A stretch of 64,000 nt of DNA from Bradyrhizobium erythrophlei (lineage in GTDB: Bacteria > Pseudomonadota > Alphaproteobacteria > Rhizobiales > Xanthobacteraceae). Shown in pieces: positions 7,934 to 17,828 of the stretch. The notes under the pieces were generated by a model. The model had not been told where the DNA came from, made no database searches, and saw only the letters and a program-made list of their open reading frames with translations. The stretch lies in contig FSRD01000001.1 of assembly GCA_900129675.1 (NCBI GenBank), forward strand, positions 5,383,501 through 5,447,500, given 5' to 3'. The translations under genes were made by a program, and so were the position numbers. The first letter of the stretch is position 1, and every line of letters starts with the position of its first letter.

Positions 7934-9471
7934 GTCAGTAGCGCGTGATCTGTCGCCTGTTTGTAGCTCGTGAAGTGTCGTGTTTTTGGTGCCCCCAGAA
8001 CAAAGGGGGCACGATGGGCACGGCATCCATTCACGAGGGTGTACGACGGATGCGGTTTTCGGATTTGCTGGATCGGACGGAGGCGAAGGAGCTGACGCAG
8101 GAGGCTGCGTCTGAGCTTCTGGGGATCAACGTGCGGACGTTTCAACGCTGGGCGGAACGCTACGAGGCGGAGGGCGATGACGGGCTGATCGACCGGCGCA
8201 TGGGCCGGCGATCACCGCGGCGGGCGCCGGAGGAAGAGCTGGAGCGGATGCTGGGGCTGTTCCGGGACAAATACGCGGACTTCACGGTGAAGCACTTCCA
8301 CGAGCAACTGCAAAAGCGCCATGGCTATGTGCTGGGCTACACCGTGACGAAACTCGCCTTGCACGCGGCGGGCTTGGTGCGGAAGGCGCCGAAGCGTTCG
8401 GCGCACCGCAAGAAGCGTCCACGCCGGCCGCTGCCGGGCATGCTGCTACACCAGGACGGGTCGCGCCACGCCTGGATCGAAGGTCTGCCCGCGATGGACC
8501 TGATCGTCACGATGGACGATGCGACGAGCGAGATCTACTCGATGCTGCTGGTCGAGGGAAGAAGGGACGGCGTCGACGTTCCAGGCCTTGGGCGAAGTGA
8601 TTGGCGAGCGCGGTCTGTTCTGCGCGCTCTACACCGATCGCGGCAGCCATTACTTCTACACCCCGAAGGCTGGCGAGAAGGTCTCGAAGACGCAACAAAC
8701 CCAGGTGGGACGGGCTTTATCGCATCTTGGGATCGAGCATATCGCGGCCTATTCGCCGCAGGCGCGCGGGCGCTCCGAGCGGATGTTCGGCACGCTGCAA
8801 GGCCGGCTGCCGAAGGAGCTGCGGCTCGCCGGGATCAAGACGGTCGAAGCCGCCAATGCGTGGCTGAAGGCGCATTACATCGCCGAGCATAACGCGGCGT
8901 TTGCGATCAAGGCCGAACAGCAAGGCACGGCGTTCGTGGCCGACCGGCACGAGGCGTGGCGCGAGGCGCTGTGCGTGATCGAAGAGCGAACCGTCGGCAA
9001 CGACAACACGATCGCATGGAGCGGTCGGCGGCTGCAGCTGCCCGAGAGCAGGCTCAGGCCCCACTTCGTCAAGGCCGTGGTCCGCGTTCACGCGTATCCC
9101 GATGGCACCGTGAGCGTGTTCCTTGGCCCGCACCGTTTGACGAGGTTTTCCGCCGACGGACAGCAGATCAGCCCCGACGCGCCTCAGCCTGGCAGCGTGC
9201 TCGGAGCCGTCAAGGACAAGCCCTTGCGGGCGCGCAAGCGCGCGTCCTTGACCGCTCCTGCGCGCGCCGCCGCCGAGATAGCGCGGGTCGGGGCGGAGAA
9301 ACGGGCTTCAAGTCGAACAAAGAAACCGACCCGGAGGGCTAACCAGACCGCAATATCCATGGCATGACCAAATCGGCGGACCCGTCCACGCCTTCCGGAT
9401 CCTCCGAAACTTAACAACGAAGGCGACAGATCACGAGCTACAAAAATACGACAACTTCACCCGCTACGGAC
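7934..9471 (+). mobile_element. IS1202-like (ISNCY) insertion sequence, 1538 bp
   Basis: The element is bounded by imperfect inverted termini: left GTCAGTAGCGCGTG, right (reverse complement) GTCCGTAGCGGGTG. Each end carries a second subterminal copy of a related motif, GTAGCTCGTGA followed two bases on by TGTCG, so the ends match over roughly 50 bp. An identical 18-bp repeat flanks the element on both sides. One transposase gene fills it and is broken by a frameshift, so this copy is probably immobile on its own. Confidence 0.85.
8014..9367 (+). pseudogene. ISNCY/IS481-like transposase, frameshifted
   Basis: The start is the ATG of MGTASIHEGVRR, behind AAAGGGGGC. The first frame gives a helix-turn-helix (LTQEAASELLGINVRTFQRWAERYE) and the first catalytic region (MLLHQDGSRHAWIEG, MDDATSEIYSML). 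Around 8555-8570 the frame is lost in a G-rich run (GTCGAGGGAAGAAGGGACGG). The rest continues in another frame: GLFCALYTDRGSHYF, then IAAYSPQARGRSERMFGTLQ, the D and E parts of a DDE rve core. A single indel explains the break, either a recent mutation or a sequencing error. Confidence 0.85.
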
Positions 9472-9489
9472 ACTCAAACAAACGTATAT
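9472..9489. repeat. Right 18-bp direct repeat flanking the IS1202-like element
   Basis: Identical to 7916-7933 and directly adjacent to the right terminus of the element, as expected for a target-site duplication. Confidence 0.85.
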
Positions 9490-9618
9490 TTACCTAGGTC
9501 CTGTGCATAACAGGGATATCCAAGGGAGCACAAAGCATCCTCTTCGCCGTAGCGTTGCAAAAGAGCCTTCGGCGTTAATTGCGTTGCAGGCGGCCATCCG
9601 CGTCGTCTGCCCAAACAA

Positions 9619-9645
9619 AAACCCCGGCATCGCTGCCGGGGTTTT
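9619..9645 (-). terminator. Rho-independent terminator after groEL
   Basis: A GC stem AACCCCGGCA / TGCCGGGGTT with a CGC-type loop is flanked by A and T runs on both sides. On the minus strand it lies 32 bases beyond the groEL stop and ends in a T-run, so it should terminate the groESL transcript. Confidence 0.8.
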
Positions 9646-9676
9646 GCATTCTTGGATATTCGCCTGAGAGGCTGGA

Positions 9677-11320
<1,644 letters not shown>

Positions 11321-11409
11321 ATTTGATTTCCCTGAGTTGTTGTCTGTGTCTCACCCTTTTGGGAGGCGCCACGCGGGCGCTCCTCAGGGTGAGCGGTGCG
11401 GCGAAAAGC

Positions 11410-11727
11410 TTAGGCGGCCTTCTTCTTGGAGGCGGGAACGTCGGTGAGGACGCCCATGATGTCGCTTTCCTTCATGATCAGCAGCTCCTGGCTGTCGATT
11501 TTGACCTCGGTGCCCGACCACTTGCCGAACAGGACGCGGTCGCCGACCTTGAGGTCGATCGGGATCAGCTTGCCGGCTTCGTCACGGCCACCCGGGCCGA
11601 CGGCGACGATTTCGCCCTGCGAGGGCTTTTCCTTGGCACTGTCGGGAATGATGATGCCGCCAGCGGTCTTCTCTTCGGCGTCGATGCGCTTGACCACGAC
11701 GCGGTCGTGAAGCGGACGGAATTTCAT
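11410..11727 (-). CDS. groES: Co-chaperonin GroES (10 kDa)
   Basis: 105 residues, with the N-terminal FRPLHDRVVVKR strand, a mobile-loop region (EEKTAGGIIIPDSAKEKPSQGEI) and the dome sequence GKWSGTEVKIDSQELLIMKESDIMGVL. It caps GroEL and sets chamber timing. The ribosome site AGGAGGACTGC precedes the ATG. It is the first gene of groES-groEL. Confidence 0.98.
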   Translation of the reverse strand: MKFRPLHDRVVVKRIDAEEKTAGGIIIPDSAKEKPSQGEIVAVGPGGRDEAGKLIPIDLKVGDRVLFGKWSGTEVKIDSQELLIMKESDIMGVLTDVPASKKKAA

Positions 11728-11858
11728 GCAGTCCTCCTAAGTTTCTGAAGATGTTGTCAGATTCTGGAAATTTGGCAGTCCGAGCCAGCGAGTGCCAGCA
11801 CGGCTGGGCAGGACATAGGCCAGACTTGTTCGGGGGACAAGGGCTTCTAGCAGAAAAA

Positions 11859-11885
11859 TTGGCACTCAAATATGACGCCTGCCAA
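11859..11885 (-). promoter_or_regulatory. CIRCE-like operator upstream of groES
   Basis: TTGGCACTC, nine bases, then GCCTGCCAA. The classical CIRCE is TTAGCACTC-N9-GAGTGCTAA, bound by HrcA. The left arm differs by one base and the right arm matches its complement at seven of nine positions, with correct spacing. It lies 132 bases upstream of the groES start. HrcA repression is inferred; the degenerate arm may weaken it. Confidence 0.65.
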
Positions 11886-12104
11886 TTTCGTTCATCATGA
11901 TTAATTCGGCGAGGGACCCGCCAAACCCCGTATTAGCACATGCGGTAAGCTGCTGCTAACGCGACATTTTTCAACAGATCGTTAAACATTTAGGCTTGTG
12001 ATGGGTTGGTATCGTGCGTCACATTTCTCTCATGTGAGCGCATCTCCGCCGGGGTGGCTCGGTGCGGCCACCACGTGAAATGCGCCCCAGCAATGGAGGT
12101 TGGC

Positions 12105-12392
12105 ATGGTCTCGCAGGTTGGAGTTGTTTCCGACGATTTCCGGAAGCAGGTGCTGGGTTACGGACTGACGACGGCGCAAATTCTCTATCGGATGCCGGAT
12201 CATCCCTCGCTGCTGCAGACCTATGTCTGGCAGAACTACGATCTGTTTCCGAAATTTCCGGCGCTGAAGGACTTTCTGGCCTTCTGGCAGGAAAAGCTCG
12301 ACGGCCCCTTGTTCTCGGTCACGGTCGCGCACTCCAAGCTGATCAAGCCCGCCGAGCTGCGCGCCGTCGACGGCGTGTTCAGGCTGCATTGA
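12105..12392 (+). CDS. Usg family protein
   Basis: 95 residues from the ATG preceded by GGAGG at a 5-base spacing; an earlier ATG at 12093 overlaps that ribosome site. The sequence LYRMPDHPSLLQTYVWQNYDLFPKFPALKDFLAFWQ and the end LIKPAELRAVDGVFRLH match the small alphaproteobacterial Usg proteins first noted near trp genes. The biochemical role is unknown. It stands alone between groESL and a cupin gene. Confidence 0.8.
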   Translation: MVSQVGVVSDDFRKQVLGYGLTTAQILYRMPDHPSLLQTYVWQNYDLFPKFPALKDFLAFWQEKLDGPLFSVTVAHSKLIKPAELRAVDGVFRLH

Positions 12393-12404
12393 GCCAGGAT
12401 CCGC

Positions 12405-12531
12405 AGGGTGGGCAAATACGCTCTTCGCGCCGTGCCCACCACGACATTGGGAATTTGTTGAAACACCTCTGGTGGGCTCGCTTCCGGCTTCGCTCTTCGA
12501 GCTACGCCGGACAGGTCGCTTAGCCCACCCT
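12405..12531. repeat. Intergenic palindromic repeat (GGTGGGC...GCCCACC type)
   Basis: Two adjacent imperfect hairpins with GGTGGGC / GCCCACC ends, at 12405-12445 and 12471-12531, separated by a short A/T-rich spacer. They fit the REP-like elements common between genes of Bradyrhizobium. No gene is seen here. Confidence 0.55.
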
Positions 12532-12587
12532 ACGAAATTCGTTTTGTGTTAGCCTCCTCCCACCGAACGAAAAGGGAGGACACAAAA

Positions 12588-13145
12588 ATGGCCAAGCAAA
12601 AAGCAACATCAAGAGCCGCAGCCAAAACCGCGGTGAAGAAGAAATGGTCGGGCCTTCGCAGCACCGCCAAGACTTCCTCGCGCAAGACCATCAAATCGAA
12701 GGGGCGCGTTTCCGCGGCCAAACCCAAGACAGTATCGAAGACTGCAGCGAAGGCGCGGCCGAAGCAGCGCATCGCCATCAGCCATCACCGCGAAGAGGAT
12801 TTCAAGATCGACGGTTTGCGCGCTTATGCAAAATACCGCGATCTCGGCATCGCCGACGCGACCCATGGCCTGGCGCGGGCGCATGTGATCCGGCTGATCG
12901 GTCCATGCAATCCGGCGGAAGTGTCAAAGCTGCATTACCACGACGTCGAATTCCAGATGGTCTATGTGCTCAAGGGCTGGGTGAAGACCTACATGGAAGG
13001 CCAGGGCGAGACCCTGATGAAAGAGGGCAGCGCCTGGACCCAGCCGCCGCGCATCAAGCACCTGATCATGGATTATTCGGATGATGTCGAGTTGCTGGAA
13101 GTGATTTTGCCGGCGGAATTCAAGACGGTGGAATTGGCGTCGTAA
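12588..13145 (+). CDS. Cupin-domain protein with basic Lys/Ala-rich N-terminus
   Basis: 185 residues from the ATG behind AAAGGGAGGACACA. The first 65 residues are Lys/Ala/Ser-rich, like a histone-H1-type tail (KQKATSRAAAKTAVKKK). The rest is a single cupin barrel with LHYHDVEFQMVYVLKGWVKTYMEGQGE and GSAWTQPPRIKHLI. The two His and one Glu of the first cupin motif, and a His in the second, could bind a metal. The activity is unknown. The basic tail could bind nucleic acid or polyphosphate, which is inference only. Confidence 0.78.
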   Translation: MAKQKATSRAAAKTAVKKKWSGLRSTAKTSSRKTIKSKGRVSAAKPKTVSKTAAKARPKQRIAISHHREEDFKIDGLRAYAKYRDLGIADATHGLARAHVIRLIGPCNPAEVSKLHYHDVEFQMVYVLKGWVKTYMEGQGETLMKEGSAWTQPPRIKHLIMDYSDDVELLEVILPAEFKTVELAS

Positions 13146-13151
13146 CACGTT

Positions 13152-13232
13152 GTCGTTCCGGGGCGACGCGAAGCGTCGAACCCGGAACCTCGAGATTCCG
13201 GGTCTGGTCCTTCGGACCATCCCGGAATGACA
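13152..13232. repeat. Palindromic repeat, family A (copy 1)
   Basis: An 80-bp dyad containing CCCGGAACCTCGAGATTCCG and ending CATCCCGGAATGAC. A second copy with the same centre lies at 19452-19533. It is a REP/BIME-like intergenic element between convergent genes and may help terminate both. Confidence 0.7.
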
Positions 13233-13241
13233 GCGGGGCCG

Positions 13242-14513
13242 TTACGTCAACACCCCCACGATCGCACCCATCAGGCACGTCGTCAGCGTGCCCGAGACGA
13301 TCGACTTCAATCCCAGCGCGTTGATTTCGTCGCGGCGGGTCGGCGCCATGGTGCCGAGGCCGCCGATCATGATGCCGAGGCTGGCGAAATTGGCAAAGCC
13401 GCACATCGCGTAGAGCATGATCAGCCGCGAACGCGGATCGAGCGCATCGGTGCCGAGCTTTGACAGATCGACATAGGCGATCAATTCATTCAGCACGGTC
13501 TTGGTGCCCATCAGGCTTCCCGCGGGAATCGCCTGCGGCCAGGGCAGGCCCATCAGCCAGCACACCGGCGCCATGATGTAACCGAGCAGCCGCTGCAGCG
13601 AAATTTTGGCGCCGCTGATTTCGGGCGCCAGCCCCAGGATCGCATTGGCGAGATAGACCAGCGCCACCAGCACCAGCAGCATCGCGATGATGTTGAGCAG
13701 CAGCTCCAGCCCGGACGTGGTGCCCTTGACGATCGCGTCCATGGTGCTGGAGGCGACCTGGCCGGGATCGGCGTCGGCCAACCCGGGCGTCTCGGACGCG
13801 CCGCCGGTGCGTTTGTCCGATGTCTCCGGCACCATGATCAGGCTGATCAGGATCGCCGCCGGCGCGCCGAGCACGGAGGCGATGACGAAATGCGCGGCGG
13901 CGTCGGGGATCAGCGGCGCGAGCAGCGTGGCATAGAGCACCAGCACGGTGCCGGCGATTCCCGCCATGCCACCGGTCATCACCAAAAAGAGCTCGCTGCG
14001 CGTCAGTTGCGCCAGATAAGGCCGGATGAACAGCGGCGCCTCGACCATGCCGAGAAAGATGTTGGCGGCTGTCGACAATCCCACCGCGCCGCCAACGCCG
14101 AGCGTGCGCTCCAATAGCCAGGCCATGCCGCGCACGATCGGCGGCAGTACGCGCCAGTAAAACAACAACGTCGTCAGCACGCTCATCACCAGGATGATCG
14201 GCAGCGCCTGAAACGCCAGGATGAAATCCGCGCCGGGCGCCTTGAGGTCGAAGGGCAGGGCGCCGCCGCCGAGATAGCCGAACACGAACGAGGTGCCGGC
14301 GCGGGAAGCCGCCGAGATCGTATTGACGGCGTCGTTGATGGCGCCGAACGCCTTTGCCACCAGCGGCAGTTTGATCAGGACCAGCGCCGTCACCAGCGTG
14401 ACCGCAAGCCCGATGGTCATTTGCCGGATTGAGACCGCGCGGCGGTTTTCGCCGAGCACCCAGGCGATCGCCAATAGCGCCAGAACGCCGAACGCCGATT
14501 GCAATTGCAGCAT
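13242..14513 (-). CDS. NupC/CNT-family nucleoside symporter
   Basis: 423 residues from the ATG at 14513 (GGGG ribosome site); a TTG nine bases earlier is possible. The protein is strongly hydrophobic with about 8-10 TM segments. CNT motifs include GTSFVFGYLGGG, the EAPLFIRPYLAQLTRSELF region and GSLMGTKTVLNELIAYVDL with ALCGFANFASLGI-like MCGFANFASLGIMIGGLG. Concentrative nucleoside transporters import nucleosides with Na+ or H+ across the inner membrane. No partner gene is adjacent, and the ion and substrate are not determined. Confidence 0.93.
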   Translation of the reverse strand: MLQLQSAFGVLALLAIAWVLGENRRAVSIRQMTIGLAVTLVTALVLIKLPLVAKAFGAINDAVNTISAASRAGTSFVFGYLGGGALPFDLKAPGADFILAFQALPIILVMSVLTTLLFYWRVLPPIVRGMAWLLERTLGVGGAVGLSTAANIFLGMVEAPLFIRPYLAQLTRSELFLVMTGGMAGIAGTVLVLYATLLAPLIPDAAAHFVIASVLGAPAAILISLIMVPETSDKRTGGASETPGLADADPGQVASSTMDAIVKGTTSGLELLLNIIAMLLVLVALVYLANAILGLAPEISGAKISLQRLLGYIMAPVCWLMGLPWPQAIPAGSLMGTKTVLNELIAYVDLSKLGTDALDPRSRLIMLYAMCGFANFASLGIMIGGLGTMAPTRRDEINALGLKSIVSGTLTTCLMGAIVGVLT

Positions 14514-14690
14514 GATCCCCAAGCCCCGCTTTCAGCGATTATGGCAGCGGCGGCGTTCAAAGCGCAATGCCGGGCACGCCTGCCGGCGCGGCCATTGACA
14601 ACGGGGCGAGGGTCGGTCACGGCGTCATATGCAAGAAGGAAGCGGGACCGCGCCTTTGGCTCACGCTTCGGACGCAGGACCGGTCGAGCC

Positions 14691-15914
14691 ATGTCTTCCA
14701 TCATGCCCCTGGGCGCCGGCGCTCTGCTCATGCATCGATCCTTTGTGCTGTTTCTGCTGTCGCGCAGCCTGTCGCGTTTCTCCAGCAAGATCGGCGCGGT
14801 GGCGATCGGCTGGCAGGTCTACGATTTGACCGGCAGCGCGTTCGACCTCGGCATGGTCGGGCTGGTTCAGTTTCTCCCCACGGCGCTGTTGCTGTTCGTC
14901 GCCGGCAGTGCCGCCGATCGTTACGAGCGCAAGCGCGTCGTGCAGCTTTGCCAGCTCGCCGAAGCACTGACGGCGTTGTTTCTCGCCTGGGGTGCCTATT
15001 CGGGCTGGCTGACGGTGACGCATATTTTCATTGCGACTTTCGTGCTGGGAACGGCGGGGGCGTTCGAGAGCCCGACGACATCGGCGCTGTTACCGCTGAT
15101 CACGCCGCAGGGTTCGCTGCAGCGCGCGACCGCAATCTCGAGCGGCGCTACGCAAGTCGCCACCATCACCGGGCCTGCGCTCGGCGGCCTCGCTTACGCC
15201 GTAATGCCCAGCATGCCCTATGGCATCATGGTGCTGTTCTGGCTGTTGGGAGCGATCCTGACTGGCGGCATCCGCCTGCTGCAGCCGGCCGCGGTCAGGG
15301 ATGCGGCGACGCCGGGCGATCTGTTCGCCGGCGTCAGGTTCGTTCGCAACAATCCTGCGATACTGGGAACGATCTCGCTCGATCTGTTCGCGGTGCTGCT
15401 CGGCGGCGCGACCGCGCTGCTGCCGATCTATGCGCGGGATATCCTTCAGACCGGGCCGCTCGGCCTCGGCATCCTGCGCGCAGCACCCGCGGTCGGCGCC
15501 TTGCTGATGACCGCGTTCCTGGCGCGCCACACCATCCACCGCCGCGTGGGCATGCGGATGTTTCAGGCCGTGATCGTGTTCGGCGCGGCCACCGTCGTGT
15601 TCGCGCTGTCGCACTGGATGTGGCTGTCGGTGCTGGCGCTCGCGATTTTGGGCGCCGCCGATACCATCAGCGTGGTGATCCGCTTCTCGCTGGTGCAGCT
15701 TTCGACGCCCGACGAGATGCGCGGCCGCGTCGGTGCGGTGAATTTCCTGTTCATCAACGCTTCAAACCAGCTCGGCCAGTTCGAAAGCGGCGTCACCGCA
15801 GCGTTGTTCGGCGCGATGCCGGCCGCCGTGCTCGGCGGCGTTGGCACCATCGCTATCGCGCTATTGTGGATGAAGCTGTTTCCGGCGCTGCGGGATGTGG
15901 AGAGGCTGGAGTAG
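14691..15914 (+). CDS. MFS exporter, EntS/DHA3-like
   Basis: 407 residues, about 12 TM segments. The conserved loop after TM2 reads AGSAADRYERKRVV (MFS motif A), and later motifs include ALGGLAYAVMP and TPDEMRGRVGAVNFLFINASNQLGQFESG, typical of the enterobactin exporter EntS/DHA3 group. It probably exports a small molecule by proton antiport; the substrate is unknown. The start was chosen at the ATG of MSSIMPLG because upstream in-frame residues are not family-like. It is divergent from the nucleoside symporter. Confidence 0.9.
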   Translation: MSSIMPLGAGALLMHRSFVLFLLSRSLSRFSSKIGAVAIGWQVYDLTGSAFDLGMVGLVQFLPTALLLFVAGSAADRYERKRVVQLCQLAEALTALFLAWGAYSGWLTVTHIFIATFVLGTAGAFESPTTSALLPLITPQGSLQRATAISSGATQVATITGPALGGLAYAVMPSMPYGIMVLFWLLGAILTGGIRLLQPAAVRDAATPGDLFAGVRFVRNNPAILGTISLDLFAVLLGGATALLPIYARDILQTGPLGLGILRAAPAVGALLMTAFLARHTIHRRVGMRMFQAVIVFGAATVVFALSHWMWLSVLALAILGAADTISVVIRFSLVQLSTPDEMRGRVGAVNFLFINASNQLGQFESGVTAALFGAMPAAVLGGVGTIAIALLWMKLFPALRDVERLE

Positions 15915-15930
15915 GCCCGAGTCTCTCCAC

Positions 15931-16013
15931 GTCATTGCGAGGAGCGTAGCGACGAAGCAATCCATTCTTCCTTTCCGCGGATAAATAGATTGCTTCGCTG
16001 CGCTCGCAATGAC
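15931..16013. repeat. Palindromic repeat, family B (copy 1)
   Basis: An imperfect dyad starting GTCATTGCGAGGAGCG and ending GCGCTCGCAATGAC, with inner arms GAAGCAATCCA / GATTGCTTCG. A second, longer copy is at 24461-24580. It is a REP-like element between convergent genes. Confidence 0.7.
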
Positions 16014-16023
16014 GATGGTAGAC

Positions 16024-16788
16024 CTAGCCCCGTCCGACGAACGGCATCTTGCTGGCCATGACCGTCATGAACAGCACATTGGCGTCGAGCGGCAGGCCCG
16101 CCATATAGGCGACGGCGTCGCCGACGGCTTTCGCATCCATGCGCGGCTCCTGTTTCATCGTGCCATCCGGCTGCATCACGCCGGGGCCGGCAACCATCCG
16201 GTCGGTCATCGGCGTTGCCGCATTGCCGATATCGACCTGGCCGACCGCGATGTCGTACATGCGGCCGTCCAGGTTGCTGGCCTTGGTGAGACCGGTGATA
16301 GCGTGCTTGGTCGAGGTGTAGGCCGCGGAGAACGGCCGCGGCGCGTGCGCCGAGATCGAGCCGTTGTTGATGATGCGGCCGCCGCGCGGGGTCTGGTCCT
16401 TCATGATGCGGAAGGCGTGCTGGGTGCACAGGAACGGGCCGGTGAGATTGGTGTTTACCACGGCCTGCCATTGTTCGAGGCTGAGATCCTCAAAATTCAC
16501 TGGCGGCGCGCCCATGCCGGCATTGTTGAAGAGAACGTCGAGCCGGCCATAGGTGTCCATCACCTTGGCGAACAGCGCTGCGATCGAGCCGGGATTGGTC
16601 ATGTCGGCGGACACGCAGATGCTCTTGCCGACATTGTCGCCGAGCTTTTTGGTCTCTTCCAGCATCTCCAGGCGGCGCCCGGCGAGCACCACGGTGAAGC
16701 CCGCATTCATCAGCGCCAGCGATGCCGCGCGCCCGACGCCGGTGCCTGCACCGGTGACGATTGCGATCTTGTTTGTTGCCTCGGCCAT
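16024..16788 (-). CDS. Short-chain dehydrogenase/reductase (SDR)
   Basis: 254 residues. The start was chosen at MAEATNKIAIVTG, behind GGCGAGGAAACC. The Rossmann motif TGAGTGVGRAA, the NNAG motif (DVLFNNAGMG) and catalytic Ser-Tyr-Lys (NGSISAHAPRPFSAAYTSTKHA) are present, so it should oxidise or reduce an alcohol/ketone with NAD(P). The arginine in VLAGRR after strand 2 favours NADPH. Its stop lies just past a palindromic repeat. The Anbu protease gene begins downstream, on the same strand only 13 bases after the upstream gene, suggesting joint transcription. Substrate unknown. Confidence 0.92.
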   Translation of the reverse strand: MAEATNKIAIVTGAGTGVGRAASLALMNAGFTVVLAGRRLEMLEETKKLGDNVGKSICVSADMTNPGSIAALFAKVMDTYGRLDVLFNNAGMGAPPVNFEDLSLEQWQAVVNTNLTGPFLCTQHAFRIMKDQTPRGGRIINNGSISAHAPRPFSAAYTSTKHAITGLTKASNLDGRMYDIAVGQVDIGNAATPMTDRMVAGPGVMQPDGTMKQEPRMDAKAVGDAVAYMAGLPLDANVLFMTVMASKMPFVGRG

Positions 16789-16801
16789 GGTTTCCTCGCC
16801 T

Positions 16802-17560
16802 TCAGTTTTTTGTTTCTGTTTCGGATTTGTAGGGTGGTCTTGGAATGTTCTGGTGCGCCGCGCGCAATGCTGCCGACCAGCGCGAGCGCAGGTCGTGGAA
16901 ATAGGGCTCGCCGGCCTCGATTCGGTGATTGAGATCGGCCTCGCAGGCATCCGCGCGCACCACCAACACGTCGATCGGGAGACCGACGCCGAGGTTGGAG
17001 CGCATGGTCGAATCCATCGAGATCAGTCCGGTTTTGAGCGCCTCATAGAGCTCGACGTCGTAATGCATGGCGCGGTCAAGCACCGGCTTGCCGTATTTGT
17101 GCTCGCCGATCTGCAAATAGGGCGTGTCGGTGGTGCATTCGATGAAATTGCCGGCGGTGTAGACCATGAACAGCCGCATCCGCGAGCCCTTGATCTGGCC
17201 GCCGAACAGGAAGGAGACGTCGAACGAGACGTCTTCCGATTTCAGCGCGTCGCCTTCGGTGGCGTGCACGTTGCGGATGGCGCGGCCGATGCGCTGGGCT
17301 GCCTGGAACATGGTCGGCGCATTCATCAGGGTCTCGATCTCGCCGGTGTGCGGGTCTTCAAGCCCTTCGGTCAGGGTCGACAGCACCGACTGGCTGATCG
17401 CAAGATTGCCGGCGCTGGCGATCGCCATGATGCGCTCGCCGGGCTTGGAGAAAATATGCAGCTTGCGAAAGGTCGAGACGTTGTCGAGCCCGGCATTGGT
17501 GCGGGTATCCGCAATCATGACGAGGCCGTCCCGAACCAGAATTCCGCAACAATAGGTCAT
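16802..17560 (-). CDS. Anbu, proteasome-like N-terminal threonine protease
   Basis: 252 residues starting MTYCCGILVRDGLVMIADTRTNAG. Removal of Met exposes Thr as the N-terminal nucleophile, and the Asp of the ADTR segment and the Lys of FRKLHIF match proteasome beta-subunit positions. This is the Anbu (ancestral beta-subunit) family, which assembles into helical or ring-like particles in alphaproteobacteria and cyanobacteria. Family members usually lie beside genes for a transglutaminase, an alpha-E protein and a circularly permuted ATP-grasp, as seen here at 19546-22952. The substrate is unknown. The peptide-binding protein gene at 17829 separates Anbu from the others. Confidence 0.9.
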   Translation of the reverse strand: MTYCCGILVRDGLVMIADTRTNAGLDNVSTFRKLHIFSKPGERIMAIASAGNLAISQSVLSTLTEGLEDPHTGEIETLMNAPTMFQAAQRIGRAIRNVHATEGDALKSEDVSFDVSFLFGGQIKGSRMRLFMVYTAGNFIECTTDTPYLQIGEHKYGKPVLDRAMHYDVELYEALKTGLISMDSTMRSNLGVGLPIDVLVVRADACEADLNHRIEAGEPYFHDLRSRWSAALRAAHQNIPRPPYKSETETKN

Positions 17561-17828
17561 TCCCAGTCCCCAAACGCGTCCGAGTTTCTCGGCGCCAGAC
17601 TAGTAGCCAATTTCAGGGGGGCATCCAACCCCAATTCCCCGTGGCGCGGTATGCGTCCAAAGGGTAAAGAGACGCATTGGGCGTTGGGCGCAGCCTGCGC
17701 CTTAATGTGCGCTTTGGCCCTGGTGTCTCCGCGGTTTGGCGGCCAGGCTGAACCATGAGTATTGATTAAGCCCTCGGCCTCCGGCACGCTGGCGCCTCCA
17801 AAAAGAACAAGAATTTCGGGAGGCCAAC

